This document shows positions 40,911-50,393 of a DNA stretch of 64,000 nt, one piece after another; position 1 is the first letter of the stretch, and each line of letters begins with the position of its first letter. The position numbers and the translations under genes were made by a program. The stretch comes from Glycomyces niveus. GTDB taxonomy: Bacteria; Actinomycetota; Actinomycetes; Mycobacteriales; Micromonosporaceae. The stretch is taken from NCBI RefSeq assembly GCF_017592475.1, contig NZ_JAGFNP010000001.1, positions 361,546 through 425,545 of the forward strand, written 5' to 3'. The notes beneath the pieces were generated by a model. That model had not been told where the DNA came from, ran no database searches, and worked only from the letters and a program-made list of their open reading frames with translations.

Positions 40911-41978
40911 TTGTCAACCGCCCACAGCGCCAGGGAGCAGGCCCCGGCGCTCGATTCGCCAAGGGCCGCAACCGAGGCCGTGCCGCGTCCCCGCACGGCC
41001 CGCCGGGTCCTGGGGCTCCTCGCGCTCCTCGCGGTCCTGGCCGCCCTCGCCGTGCTCAGCGTCGCCGTCGGCTCCCGCGCGATGGACCTCGGCCAGGTCT
41101 GGGCCGGGCTCACCGACGCGGACTCGAAGGCCTACCCCGTGGTCACCGAGCTGCGCCTGCCCCGCACCGTGCTCGGCCTCGCCGCCGGCGCGGCCCTCGG
41201 CCTCGCCGGGGCGCTCATGCAGGCGATGACCCGCAACCCCCTCGCCGACCCCGGCCTCCTGGGCGTCAATACCGGCGCGGCCGCCGCGGTCGTGACCGCC
41301 TCGTACTTCATCGGCTCCTTCGGGTTCACGCAGACCATCGTGTTCGCGTTCCTCGGCGCGGCCGTCGCCTCCGTCGCGGTCTACCTCATCGCCGGGGCCG
41401 CCAGCGCGACCCCGGCGCGGCTCGCGCTGGCGGGCGCCGCCGTGACCGCCGCCGGGTACGCGTACGTCTCGGCGATCCAGCTCATGGACGCGGCCACGCT
41501 CGACCAGATGCGGTTCTGGTCGGTCGGGTCGCTGGTGAACGCGCATGTGGCGCCGATGCTCCCGGTCGTGCTCCTCATCGGCGCCGCCGCGGTGGTCGGC
41601 GTGGCGCTCGCCCGCCCGCTCAACGCCCTGGCCCTCGGGGACGCGACCGCGACCGGCCTCGGCGTCGACCCGCGCGTGCTCCGCGTCGCGGGGATCGCCG
41701 CGATCACGGTGCTCGCCGGGACCGCGACGGCCGTGTGCGGCCCGATCGTGTTCGTCGGACTCGTGGTGCCGCACGTGGTGCGGGCCTTCACCGGACCCGA
41801 CCAGAACTGGGTCCTGCCGTACTCGATGGTCACGGGCGCGGCGTTCCTCGTCGCCGCCGACGTGCTCGGCCGCGTCGTCGCCCGCCCCGCCGAAGTGCAA
41901 GTGGGCATCGTCTGCGCCGTCGCGGGCGGCCCGTTCTTCCTCTACCTCGTCAGCCGCAGGAAGGTGGCCCGGCTGTGA
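40911..41978 (+). CDS. FecCD-family siderophore permease (1)
   Basis: A 355-residue integral membrane protein of the BtuC/FecCD family with 9-10 helices. The hallmark LRLPRTVLGLAAGAALGLAG and MTRNPLADPGLLGVNTGAAA are at residues about 77-125, and the late CGPIVFVGLVVPHVVR precedes the cytoplasmic coupling helix. The TTG start has CGGAG 8 nt upstream. It forms, with the next permease and ATPase, a Fec/Fep-type importer. Stop and next start overlap (GTGA). Confidence 0.9.
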   Translation: MSTAHSAREQAPALDSPRAATEAVPRPRTARRVLGLLALLAVLAALAVLSVAVGSRAMDLGQVWAGLTDADSKAYPVVTELRLPRTVLGLAAGAALGLAGALMQAMTRNPLADPGLLGVNTGAAAAVVTASYFIGSFGFTQTIVFAFLGAAVASVAVYLIAGAASATPARLALAGAAVTAAGYAYVSAIQLMDAATLDQMRFWSVGSLVNAHVAPMLPVVLLIGAAAVVGVALARPLNALALGDATATGLGVDPRVLRVAGIAAITVLAGTATAVCGPIVFVGLVVPHVVRAFTGPDQNWVLPYSMVTGAAFLVAADVLGRVVARPAEVQVGIVCAVAGGPFFLYLVSRRKVARL

Positions 41979-43015
41979 GCGTCCAAGGTTCGACCGTCCT
42001 CCGCTTGGGCGGCAACTCGATCCGCGTGCGGCACCGCACGGTCGCCGCGATCATCGGCTCCCTCGCCGTCCTCTTCGCGGTCGCCATGTGGTCGGCCGCG
42101 ACCGGCTCGACCGCGCTCGGCCTCGACCGCACCTGGGCGGCCCTGCTCGACCAGGGCACCAAGGGCGACGAGTTCATCCTCTGGGACCTGCGCCTGCCGC
42201 GCCTCGCGACCGGCCTCGCCGTGGGCGCGTGCATGGGCCTCTCGGGCGCGCTGTTCCAGAACCTCACCCGCAACCCCTTGGGCAGCCCCGACATCCTCGG
42301 CCTCACCCAGGGCGCGACCTCGGGCGCGCTCGTCGCGATCATCCTCACCAGCGGCGGCCTCCAGCTCACGGCCGTGTTCGCGGCGTTCGGCGCGCTCGCC
42401 ACGGGCCTGGTGATCTGGGGCCTCACGCGCGGGGGCGACCCGTCCGGGTACCGGCTCGTCCTGGTCGGCATCGGGGTCGCCGCGATCCTCGCGGGCGTCA
42501 ACGGCTACCTGCTCACCCGCACCACGATCGTGGACGCGTTCCGGGCGGTCTACTGGCTCACCGGCGACCTCTCGGGCCGCAGCTGGGACCAGGCCGCGAT
42601 CGTCGCGATCGTGCTCGCCGCCGGGGCGGCCGTGGTGACGGTCCTGTCGCGCGGCCTCGACGCGCTGCGCCTCGGCGAAGCGAGCGCCACCGGCCTCGGC
42701 GTGCACGTCACCGGCACCCGCGTCGCCGCGCTCGTCACCGCCTCGGTCCTCACCGCCGGGGCCGTCGCGGTCGCCGGGCCGCTCGCGTTCGTCGCGCTCG
42801 CCGCCCCGCACATCGCCGCCCGCCTCACCGGATCCACCAGGAGCTTCATGCTCTCCGCGATCATCGGCGCCCTCATCGTCACCGGCGCCGACATGATCGC
42901 CGTCGCCGGGATCGCCGACCGCCAACTGCCCACAGGGGTCGTCACCGGCGTGGTCGGCGGCCTCTACCTCGTCTGGCTGCTCATCGCTCAACGCAAGAAG
43001 GGGGTCATGTCGTGA
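41975..43015 (+). CDS. FecCD-family siderophore permease (2)
   Basis: A 346-residue partner permease: LRLPRLATGLAVGACMGLSG, LTRNPLGSPDILGLTQGATS and GPLAFVALAAPHIAARLTG are the family blocks. It overlaps the preceding stop by 4 bp and the following ATPase start by 4 bp, indicating translational coupling. The two permeases form a heterodimeric channel. Confidence 0.9.
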   Translation: MSVQGSTVLRLGGNSIRVRHRTVAAIIGSLAVLFAVAMWSAATGSTALGLDRTWAALLDQGTKGDEFILWDLRLPRLATGLAVGACMGLSGALFQNLTRNPLGSPDILGLTQGATSGALVAIILTSGGLQLTAVFAAFGALATGLVIWGLTRGGDPSGYRLVLVGIGVAAILAGVNGYLLTRTTIVDAFRAVYWLTGDLSGRSWDQAAIVAIVLAAGAAVVTVLSRGLDALRLGEASATGLGVHVTGTRVAALVTASVLTAGAVAVAGPLAFVALAAPHIAARLTGSTRSFMLSAIIGALIVTGADMIAVAGIADRQLPTGVVTGVVGGLYLVWLLIAQRKKGVMS

Positions 43016-43809
43016 CCGCTGGTCCACTCGTCGTGCAAGACGCCACCATCGGCTACGGCCGCGTCGCCATCAGCGCCGGCCTGAACGTCGACATCCCCGA
43101 AGGGGAGTTCACGGTCATCCTGGGGCCCAACGCATGCGGCAAGTCCACGCTCCTGAAGGCCCTGGCGCGCATGCTCAAGCCCTCCGCCGGGCAGGTCCTG
43201 CTCGACGGCAAGGACATCCACTCCCAGCCCACCCGTGCCGTGGCCCGCCGCCTCGGCCTGCTCCCGCAGTCGCCGATCGCGCCCGACGGCATCACCGTCG
43301 CCGACCTCGTCGCCCGCGGCCGCTACCCCCACCAGGGCATCCTCAAGCAGTGGTCCGCCGAAGACGAGCGCGTCGTCGCCGAGGCCATGGCCGCCACCGA
43401 CATCAGCGAACTCGCCTCGCGCGGCGTCGACGAGCTCTCCGGCGGCCAGCGCCAGCGCGTGTGGATCGCGATGGTCCTCGCCCAGCAGACGCCGCTGCTG
43501 CTGCTCGACGAGCCGACCACGTTCCTCGACATCACGCACCAGATCGAGGTCCTCGACCTGTGCGCGAAGCTCCACCGCGAGGGCCGCACCCTCGTCGCGG
43601 TGCTCCACGACCTCAACCAGGCCGCCCGCTACGCCACGCACCTCATCGCGATGCGCGGCGGCGAGGTCGTCGCCGAGGGCGCCCCGGCCGACATCGTGAC
43701 CGCCGAGACCGTGCACCAGGTCTTCGACCTGCCGTGCCGGATCATCGACGACCCAGAGACCGGGACGCCGCTGGTCATTCCGAAGGCGCTGGCTTCGGCG
43801 CCCGTGTAG
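43012..43809 (+). CDS. Siderophore ABC transporter ATPase (FecE/FepC-like)
   Basis: A 265-residue ABC ATPase with Walker A GPNACGKST (about residues 37-45), Q-loop LLPQSP, signature LSGGQRQRVWIAM, Walker B LLLLDEPTTFLD and H-loop VLHDLNQA. It powers the FecCD permeases. GTG start inside the preceding stop (GTGA). The end overlaps the convergent LtrA gene by 35 bp. Confidence 0.93.
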   Translation: MTAGPLVVQDATIGYGRVAISAGLNVDIPEGEFTVILGPNACGKSTLLKALARMLKPSAGQVLLDGKDIHSQPTRAVARRLGLLPQSPIAPDGITVADLVARGRYPHQGILKQWSAEDERVVAEAMAATDISELASRGVDELSGGQRQRVWIAMVLAQQTPLLLLDEPTTFLDITHQIEVLDLCAKLHREGRTLVAVLHDLNQAARYATHLIAMRGGEVVAEGAPADIVTAETVHQVFDLPCRIIDDPETGTPLVIPKALASAPV

Positions 43810-44938
43810 CGAGCTTCCGCTCTACTGCGAGCCCCGCGACCAGGACGATCACGATGGCGCCCAACTGGAGTGCCGTGTTGACCAGGCCGAGCGGGGCGAG
43901 CGCGAGCACCGCGACCGCGAGGACCACTCTCTCCCAGGCCCGCGGCAGCGGCATCGAGGCCCGCAGTCCGGCCGTGCCCAGCAGGAACAGCGCCACACCG
44001 CCCGAGAGCAGCAGTGTGGAGGCGAGGTCGAGCGGTTCCATGGCGTGCCCGACGGCGTGCTTGAGGCCCGCGGCGGTGACGAGGATGCCGACGAGCACCG
44101 GGATGAACGCGTACGACAGGCCCACGAGGACCTTCCGCACCCGCTTCACCGCGTCCTTCGTGGCGGTGAGCGCGTGCTCGGTCTGGGGCAGGTCGTGGAC
44201 GAACAGCGACCACCACAGGCACGCGCCGATCGCGAGCCCGAGGACGGCGGCCACGAGCAGGTCCGCGTCGATCGGCAGCCCGGCGGCGCCGATCCCGATG
44301 GCCACCACCGATTCGCCGAGGGCGACGATCACGACGAGGCCGTGCCGCTCGGTGATGTGCGCGGGGTGGAGGTTGAGGCCGCGCTGGCCGTGCCAGATCG
44401 GGACCGTCCACACGATGACGGCGGAGGCCGCCCAGAGCGCGTAGCGCCACACGCCGTCGGGGCCGAGCTCGGCGGCGAAGACGGCGGCGACGGCGACGAG
44501 GTTCGCGATGAACACCGGGCCGAAGGCGCGTGCGGCCTGGAGGTACATGAGGCCGTGGACGAGTACGACCACGAGCAGGCCGACGGCGATCCAGACGCCG
44601 CCTTCCTCTTTGAACGCGGCCGGGATGGTGAGGGCGATGACGAGCCAGCCGGCCATGGCGCACAGCAGGAGAGTGCGGCGGGCGGGCCGCTCGGGCGGGA
44701 TGACGTTGGTCAGCCAGGCGTAGCCGGCGTAGATCCACCACACGAACCCGAACATGAGCACGGTCTGGATGAGGCCCATGAGCGGGTCGTAGGCGATGAG
44801 CGCGGTGAACTGGGCGACGGTGAAGACGAAGATGAGGTCGAAGAACAGCTCCAGCGTGGAGACCGGGAGGTCGTCCTCGTCGGGCACGGGGTTGATGCGT
44901 TCGACGAACCAGTCGGGGAGGAGGCGTGTCACGAGCAC
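43775..44938 (-). CDS. LtrA-family membrane protein
   Basis: A 387-residue polytopic protein of the low-temperature-requirement A family. The N-terminal STLELFFDLIFVFTVAQFTAL (residues about 27-47) and ITERHGLVVIVALGESVVAI (about 195-215) are its signature motifs; about ten helices are visible. The function is unknown despite the name. GTG start; a second in-frame GTG lies 6 nt downstream, and TACGCT is 8 nt before that one, fitting a leaderless start. It is tail-to-tail with the siderophore ATPase. Confidence 0.88.
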   Translation of the reverse strand: MLVTRLLPDWFVERINPVPDEDDLPVSTLELFFDLIFVFTVAQFTALIAYDPLMGLIQTVLMFGFVWWIYAGYAWLTNVIPPERPARRTLLLCAMAGWLVIALTIPAAFKEEGGVWIAVGLLVVVLVHGLMYLQAARAFGPVFIANLVAVAAVFAAELGPDGVWRYALWAASAVIVWTVPIWHGQRGLNLHPAHITERHGLVVIVALGESVVAIGIGAAGLPIDADLLVAAVLGLAIGACLWWSLFVHDLPQTEHALTATKDAVKRVRKVLVGLSYAFIPVLVGILVTAAGLKHAVGHAMEPLDLASTLLLSGGVALFLLGTAGLRASMPLPRAWERVVLAVAVLALAPLGLVNTALQLGAIVIVLVAGLAVERKLATRAPKPAPSE

Positions 44939-45007
44939 CGAGCGTAGCAGCAGTGCCCGGGCGTTCCTGCGGCCTGACAGGACGCCTGCGGCCCTTCCCT
45001 TTCCAGG

Positions 45008-46390
45008 CTATTCGAGACGCGCGATCGGGAGCCTGACCTCGATCGCGGTGCCCTCGCCGGGCTCGCTGTCGAGGCGGATCTCCCCGCTGTGCGCGGCCAC
45101 GATGGACGACACGATGGACAGGCCCAGCCCGGAGCCGCCGGTGGCGCGCGAGCGCGACGGGTCGGCCCGGTAGAACCGGTCGAAGACCTTCTGGCGGTGC
45201 TCGGCGGGGATGCCGGGGCCGTGGTCGGCCACGCGCAGGACCGCCCACCCGGCGTTCTCGGCGACCGAGACGTCGATGGCGGTGCCCTGCGGGGTGTGGA
45301 CGCGGGCGTTGGTCAGGAGGTTCACCAGCACCTGCCGCAGCTGGCCCTCGTTGGCGACCACGGTGAGCGGCCGGGGCGCGGAGAGCGAGATCGGGTGCGA
45401 CGTGTCGGCCACCCCGGCGTCGTCCACGGCGTCCTGCGCGAGCTGGGTGAGCTCGACGAGCTCGCGGTCGCCGCCGACCTCCTCGTCGAGGCGGGAGAGG
45501 ACCATGAGGTCGTCCACGAGCTTCGCGAGGCGCGCGTTCTCGCTGCCGATGCGGTTCATGGCCCGGTCGAGCTTCTCGCCCGGTGGCGTGGCGCCCGATT
45601 CGTAGAGCTGGACGTAGCCGCCGATGGCGGTGAGCGGGGTGCGCAGCTCGTGCCCGGCGTCGGCCACGAACTGGCGCAGCCGCTCGTGCTGGCGGTCGCG
45701 CTGGGTGATCGCGTCGGTGAGGCGCGAGACCATCCGGTTGAGCGCCAACGACAACCGGCCCATCTCGGTGCGCGGGTCGGCGGCGGTGATGCGGTGGTCG
45801 AGGTTCCCGGAGGCGACGGTCTCGGCGTCGGCCACCATGTGGTCGACCACGCGCAGACCTCGCCGGGTGACGATCCAGGCGATGACGATGCCGAGCGCGC
45901 CGACGGTGAACCCGGTGATGAGGACGGTCCGGGTGAGGGTCGAGCTCGTGGCCTCGACGCCTTCGAGCGAGGTGGCGAAGACGATCGTGTACGTGCCCTC
46001 GGCCCCGGTGATCTGGACCCTGCCGGTGGACACGGCCCGGTAGGTCATCTCGCCGTCGACGCTGGAGACCGTGAAGTAGTCCGTGTCCGCCGGAGGGGTG
46101 GTGATGTCCGGCAGCGGGTACGGGTCGTTCTTGTACCCGGCGGGCACCGCCGAGACCCGCTCGCCGGAGGCGTCGAAGAACAGGACGGCGAACTCCTTGT
46201 AGGGGATCTCACCGTTGTCGTCCGAGGCGTCCATCGGGATGGTGCCCTGCTTGATCAGGCCGTGCAGCTTCTGGTCGACCTGGTCGACCAGGTGCGAGGA
46301 CACCGTCTGCACGGTCACGAACCCGATGATGCTCACCGCGACGATGAGCAGGACCGCCATGGCCGCGGCGATCTTCGTCCTGATGGCCAT
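45008..46390 (-). CDS. Sensor histidine kinase of an OmpR-type pair
   Basis: A 460-residue kinase. Helix 1 (about 8-28), extracellular sensor to about 150, helix 2 (about 153-174), HAMP (about 176-230), phosphoacceptor His247 in DAGHELRTPLTAIGG, and ATPase boxes NLLTNARVHTP (N), ADHGPGIP (G1), FDRFYRADPSRSR and GSGLGLSIV (G2). It follows the response regulator by 6 bp and is co-transcribed with it. Architecture resembles the TcrY/PrrB/MprB group; the stimulus is unknown. Confidence 0.93.
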   Translation of the reverse strand: MAIRTKIAAAMAVLLIVAVSIIGFVTVQTVSSHLVDQVDQKLHGLIKQGTIPMDASDDNGEIPYKEFAVLFFDASGERVSAVPAGYKNDPYPLPDITTPPADTDYFTVSSVDGEMTYRAVSTGRVQITGAEGTYTIVFATSLEGVEATSSTLTRTVLITGFTVGALGIVIAWIVTRRGLRVVDHMVADAETVASGNLDHRITAADPRTEMGRLSLALNRMVSRLTDAITQRDRQHERLRQFVADAGHELRTPLTAIGGYVQLYESGATPPGEKLDRAMNRIGSENARLAKLVDDLMVLSRLDEEVGGDRELVELTQLAQDAVDDAGVADTSHPISLSAPRPLTVVANEGQLRQVLVNLLTNARVHTPQGTAIDVSVAENAGWAVLRVADHGPGIPAEHRQKVFDRFYRADPSRSRATGGSGLGLSIVSSIVAAHSGEIRLDSEPGEGTAIEVRLPIARLE

Positions 46391-46396
46391 GGTCGC

Positions 46397-47158
46397 TTAG
46401 GCCTGCGGCGGGCGCAGCATGTAGCCGACGCCGCGGACGGTGTGGATGAGCCGGGGGCCGAGCTTGTCGAGCTTGCGGCGCAGGTAGAACACGTACGTCT
46501 CGGCGAGGCTCGACTCGGTCTCGAAGTCGTACCCCCACACCTGCCGCAGTAGCTCCGATTTGGACACCACCCGGCCGGTGTTCGCGGCGAGGTATCGCAG
46601 CAGCCGGAACTCGGTGGGGGACAGGTCGATCGTCTTGCCGTCGCGGGTCACCTGGTGCGCCGCGAGGTCGAGGATGAGGTCGGCGACGGTGACGGTCTCG
46701 CCGCCGCGGTTCGAGGCCGACTCCTTGCCGAGGGTGCGGCGCAGGACGGCCGAGACGCGCAGGCTCAGCTCTTCGAGCCGGAACGGCTTCATCAGGTAGT
46801 CGTCGCCGCCGGAGCCGAAGCCGTCGCGCAGGTCGTCGGGGGCGGTGCGGGCGGTGAGGAAGATGATCGGGGTCTCGTCGCCGGAGGCGCGCATGCGGTC
46901 GGCGACGCCGAAGCCGTCGAGGCCCGGCATGTTCACGTCCAGGATCACGAGGTCGGGCCGCACCTTCTCGAGCGAGGCCAGCGCCTCGGTGCCCGAGCGG
47001 GCGGCAGTGACCTCGTAGCCCTGGAAGGACAGTGCTTCGACCAGCAGGTCGGCCAGGCTCTCCTCGTCATCCACTACGAGAAGCCGTGCCGGGGACCCGT
47101 CGCCCCGGAGCGGCACCGCTGGCGGTGTTGCCCCGGCTGGCCCGCTGGTCGAAGTCAT
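46397..47158 (-). CDS. OmpR-family response regulator
   Basis: A 253-residue regulator with an N-terminal receiver: acidic pair in VVDDEESL (about 28-33), phosphoacceptor Asp74 in ILDVNMPG, Thr in FLTART and Lys in MKPF; then a winged-helix domain (LSPTEFRLLRYLAANTGRVV, VYFYLRRKLD, RGVGYML). GAGGAG 7 nt before the ATG. TcrX-like in organisation. Partner of the kinase immediately downstream. Confidence 0.93.
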   Translation of the reverse strand: MTSTSGPAGATPPAVPLRGDGSPARLLVVDDEESLADLLVEALSFQGYEVTAARSGTEALASLEKVRPDLVILDVNMPGLDGFGVADRMRASGDETPIIFLTARTAPDDLRDGFGSGGDDYLMKPFRLEELSLRVSAVLRRTLGKESASNRGGETVTVADLILDLAAHQVTRDGKTIDLSPTEFRLLRYLAANTGRVVSKSELLRQVWGYDFETESSLAETYVFYLRRKLDKLGPRLIHTVRGVGYMLRPPQA

Positions 47159-47395
47159 CCACCGCTCCTCAGTACTCGTGCCGGGCCCTGGTCGGTTGCC
47201 CGTCCGGCGTCTCGTTCGGCCAGCTTATTGCACCGTTTTGGCAACGGAAAGGGTTCGGAAGCGTTTCCAGGCGAGTTCTGGACGCGCTCTCAGCTGGCGT
47301 TCAGCAACGGATCGGAGTGTCGCGGCGAGCGGGCTTCCCCCGGAAGTTACTGACTAGTAGTATTCGGGTGACACCGAACACTTGGAGGCAGAGCA

Positions 47396-48247
47396 ATGGA
47401 GCCAGCCATCACAGCGCCAACTGAGACCATGTCGATCCTGAACGGCAGGGTCGCGTTCGTCACCGGCGCCAGCCGCGGCATCGGCGCGGCCATCGCGGTC
47501 GCCCTCGGCGCTGCCGGGGCCAAAGTGGCGCTGTTCGCCAAGACCGGCGAGCCCCACCCGAAGCTCCCCGGGACCCTCTACGAGACCGCGAAGCGCATCG
47601 AGGAAGCGGGCGGCCAGGCCCTCCCGATCGTGGGCGACCTGCGCGACGCCGAAGCCGTCGGCGAGGCCGTCGACACCGCCGCCGCCGCGTTCGGCGGACT
47701 CGACATCTGCGTCAACAACGCCTCCGCGCTCGACCTCACCGGCATCGGCGAGCTCAGCCTCAAGAAGTTCGACCTCATCACGGGCGTCAACCTCCGCGGC
47801 ACCTTCGCGGCCATCAGCGCCGCCCTCCCGTACCTGCGCGGGTCCGACCACGCCCACGTCCTCACACTCAGCCCGCCGCTCAACACCGACCCCAAGTGGT
47901 TCGCCGGCGGCCCCTACACGGCCACCAAGTACGGCATGACGATCATGACCCTCGGCACCGCCGAGACCGAGCCGGGCGTGGCCGCGAACTGCCTGTGGCC
48001 CAAGACGACCATCGCCACCGCCGCCGTCGAGTTCGCCCTCGGCGGGCAGCCGATGATCGCCCGCAGCCGCACGCCCGAGATCGTCTCGGACGCGGCGCTG
48101 GCGATCCTGTCGAAGGACCCGAAGGCCTACAGCGGCAACGCGGTGATGGTCGAGGACGTGCTCGCCGCGGAGGGCGTCACGGACCTGTCGAGGTACTCGG
48201 TCGTGCCGGGCCAGGAGGACTTCCAGCCCGACATCTACGTGGACTAG
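47396..48247 (+). CDS. SDR of the HSDL2-like (SCP-associated) group
   Basis: A 283-residue short-chain dehydrogenase. AFVTGASRGIGAAIAVALGA near the N-terminus, KTGEPHPKLPGTLYETAKRI (characteristic insertion of the hydroxysteroid dehydrogenase-like 2 group), CVNNASALDL, and active-site Tyr-Lys in GPYTATKYGMTIM. Substrate is likely a fatty acyl or steroid-like compound by homology. GGAGG 7 nt before the ATG. Its stop overlaps that of the convergent membrane gene. Confidence 0.88.
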   Translation: MEPAITAPTETMSILNGRVAFVTGASRGIGAAIAVALGAAGAKVALFAKTGEPHPKLPGTLYETAKRIEEAGGQALPIVGDLRDAEAVGEAVDTAAAAFGGLDICVNNASALDLTGIGELSLKKFDLITGVNLRGTFAAISAALPYLRGSDHAHVLTLSPPLNTDPKWFAGGPYTATKYGMTIMTLGTAETEPGVAANCLWPKTTIATAAVEFALGGQPMIARSRTPEIVSDAALAILSKDPKAYSGNAVMVEDVLAAEGVTDLSRYSVVPGQEDFQPDIYVD

Positions 48248-48678
48248 CCCTTGAAGTCCTCGTCGGTGAGGCGTTCCATGCGGGCGGTCTCCTCTCGGCG
48301 GCGCTCCCGCAACTGCTTCGGCACACCGGCGAGGACCACGATCGCTCCCGCCGCGAGCAGTGCGGCGATCAGGACCCGGACGAGGCTCCACCCCGTCGAC
48401 CTGGTCTCGGCCTCGGCGACCTCGACGCACGCGGTCATGACGACCTCGCCGTCCGGCCCGGTGGTCTCGCAGATCGCCGACGGTCGGACCTGTTGGCCTT
48501 CGTAGAAGAGCACCTGCTCCTCGCCCGGCAGCGCCGTGAGGAAGACGATCACCGCCAACGCGAGCGTCAGCACCGCCGTCACCACGGCCACCCCCGGCGA
48601 ATCCGGAATCGCGAACCGGTTCCTCCGCCGCGACCCGTCCCCGAAGGGCCTCCTGCGCTGCTCGAACGGATTGCTCAC
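48244..48678 (-). CDS. Two-helix membrane protein, hypothetical
   Basis: A 144-residue protein with a basic N-terminus (EQRRRPFGDGSRRR), helix at about 30-50 (VAVVTAVLTLALAVIVFLTA), an extracytoplasmic loop with two cysteines, helix at about 100-118 and an acidic-basic C-terminus (QLRERRREETARMERLTDED). GTG start with TACGAT 6 nt upstream, suggesting a leaderless message. Family not recognised. Confidence 0.68.
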   Translation of the reverse strand: MSNPFEQRRRPFGDGSRRRNRFAIPDSPGVAVVTAVLTLALAVIVFLTALPGEEQVLFYEGQQVRPSAICETTGPDGEVVMTACVEVAEAETRSTGWSLVRVLIAALLAAGAIVVLAGVPKQLRERRREETARMERLTDEDFKG

Positions 48679-49142
48679 GCCTTGATCGTACTGCTGGGGT
48701 CCTGCCTCTTGCCGGTCGCGCGTTGCCTGCGGTCAAACCCGGCAGCGACGGAGAGGTGGATGGGAGGCGGGGGTCGTGTGGCTGGCGGCGCGGACCCGTT
48801 CGGGTCGGAGGCCGGGGTGGTGCGGCTGGCGGCGGGCGGCCCGGCCCGGTTCCGGTTGGGGCGCAGCCGCACCGGGACACATGAATGCTTTCTCGTCTTG
48901 TGGGTGATGCGGTCGCGCGGAAGCACCTGGATAATTGAAGGTACGTACAGGGATACGGAATCCATGCAGGTGAACGAGATAGTGGTAAGCAGACTAAGAC
49001 ATGAGCCTCTGGCTATCTGCCTGCATTGCATGGACGTCGTGTTGCGTTGGAGATGAAGACCTTCGCTCTCGGCTACGGCCCTGGCGAGACCACTTGGTGG
49101 ACACACCGCGATTGCGGCTGTCCACCTGCTGCCGATGGCTGA
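48679..49142. other. Gene-poor stretch
   Basis: About 460 bp with lower GC in the middle (48880-49040) and no credible gene. Longer frames exist on both strands but lack codon bias and ribosome-binding sites. A 30-codon frame from ATG 48964 cannot be assigned. No hairpin or RNA was recognised. Confidence 0.4.
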
Positions 49143-50393
49143 TCAGGCGCTCTTCGCAATCAGTCCTGAAGTGGCCGTTCTATAGGCCGTTTGGGAGTGT
49201 CTGCCTGCGAGGAGCCACCAGGTTGCGCCGGTCGCGGTTGCCAGGAGTCCGGCGGTGATGCCCAGTGAGGTGAGGGTGAACCAGCCGAGGGCCGCGCCGA
49301 GTGCCGCCAGGGAGAGGCGGGCGGTGGCGTTGTAGGTGGTCACGTGAATGGAGGTGACTCGTCCGCGGTACTCGGCCGGGACGGTCTCCAGGAGGATCGT
49401 CGTGTCCAGGGCGATGATGAGGCCGCTCGCGAGTCGCATCACCACGAGGCAGGCGAGGGCGCCTGCGAGGCCGGGGGCGGCGAAGAAGCCCGCCCACGCG
49501 AGTCCTTGCGCCATATAGGACACTGCCCAGATCGGGAGGTGCGCCGGGCGGCGCAGGCGAGCCGCGAGGAAGGTGCCCGCCAGGACCGCGAGGCCGTCGC
49601 AGACGAACACTGCCGCGACGGTGGCGGCGTCGCCGCCGAGGCCGTCGACCACGTGGCCGCTGAGCATCACGGTGTAGCCGCCGCCGATGAAGCCCCAGGC
49701 GATCCCGATCCAGATCACGGAGCGGGCGAGGGGGTAACGGCGGGCCGCGTCGAAGCCTTCGCGGAGCCCGAGACCGAAGGACCGCAGTCGGGAGGCGATG
49801 CGCTCCTTCGCCGCCGCCGCTTTGACCGGGGCGGTCTCGCGGATCCGGGCAAGCAGGATCGCGCCGCAGGCGAGGAGCGCTGCCGCGCCGCCGATCGCGG
49901 CGACGGGGGACCGGGCCGAGACGAGTCCGGCGACGATCGCGCCGACGATCGTCATGATGCCGCCGAGCGATCCGAAGGCCGCGTTCGCCCGCTGCCGCTG
50001 CTCGGGTGCGATGAGCCCGTACAGCCACTGCTGGCGGGCGGCGGGCCAGAACGCCATCGCGAAGCTCTGCGCCGCATAGCAGGCAGCGAGCGGGACGAGG
50101 TCGCCCGTCGATGCGGCGGCCGCCATGCCCGCGACCGCCGCCGCTTGGGCGGTGACAGTCCACAGCAGCAACGGGCGCAGGCGCATCCGGTCGGCGGCCA
50201 GGCCCGCCACCGGGGTGAGCAGCAGCGCCGGGAGCACGCCGGCCAGCTGGACCGCGGCGAGCGCGGCCGTCCCGGCGACGGCGAGGACATGCAGTGCGAC
50301 GCTGATCTGGAGCATCCAGAACGCCGCCGAGAGGCAGGCCGCGGCCGCCCACAACGGCCGCACGTCGCGGTCGCCGAGGAGGCCGCGGCTCAT
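49143..50393 (-). CDS. MFS efflux-type transporter
   Basis: A 416-residue 12-helix transporter of the major facilitator superfamily (MFS_3/EntS-like). LAGVLPALLLTPVAGLAADRMR around residues 48-70 corresponds to motif A, and PAEYRGRVTSIHVTTYNATA to the late cytoplasmic loop. Its ATG overlaps the QueA-like stop (ATGA), so it is the last gene of a three-gene operon SDR-QueA-MFS. Substrate unknown. Confidence 0.87.
   Translation of the reverse strand: MSRGLLGDRDVRPLWAAAACLSAAFWMLQISVALHVLAVAGTAALAAVQLAGVLPALLLTPVAGLAADRMRLRPLLLWTVTAQAAAVAGMAAAASTGDLVPLAACYAAQSFAMAFWPAARQQWLYGLIAPEQRQRANAAFGSLGGIMTIVGAIVAGLVSARSPVAAIGGAAALLACGAILLARIRETAPVKAAAAKERIASRLRSFGLGLREGFDAARRYPLARSVIWIGIAWGFIGGGYTVMLSGHVVDGLGGDAATVAAVFVCDGLAVLAGTFLAARLRRPAHLPIWAVSYMAQGLAWAGFFAAPGLAGALACLVVMRLASGLIIALDTTILLETVPAEYRGRVTSIHVTTYNATARLSLAALGAALGWFTLTSLGITAGLLATATGATWWLLAGRHSQTAYRTATSGLIAKSA

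Noticed and set aside
41545..43011. Long N-terminal extension of the siderophore ATPase
   Set aside because: It is an out-of-frame overlap with both FecCD genes; the GTGA overlap at 43012 begins exactly at the ABC domain.
48675..49106. 143-codon minus-strand frame in the gene-poor stretch
   Set aside because: No ribosome-binding site, poor GC3 bias, low-complexity Pro/Ala half and no recognisable motif.
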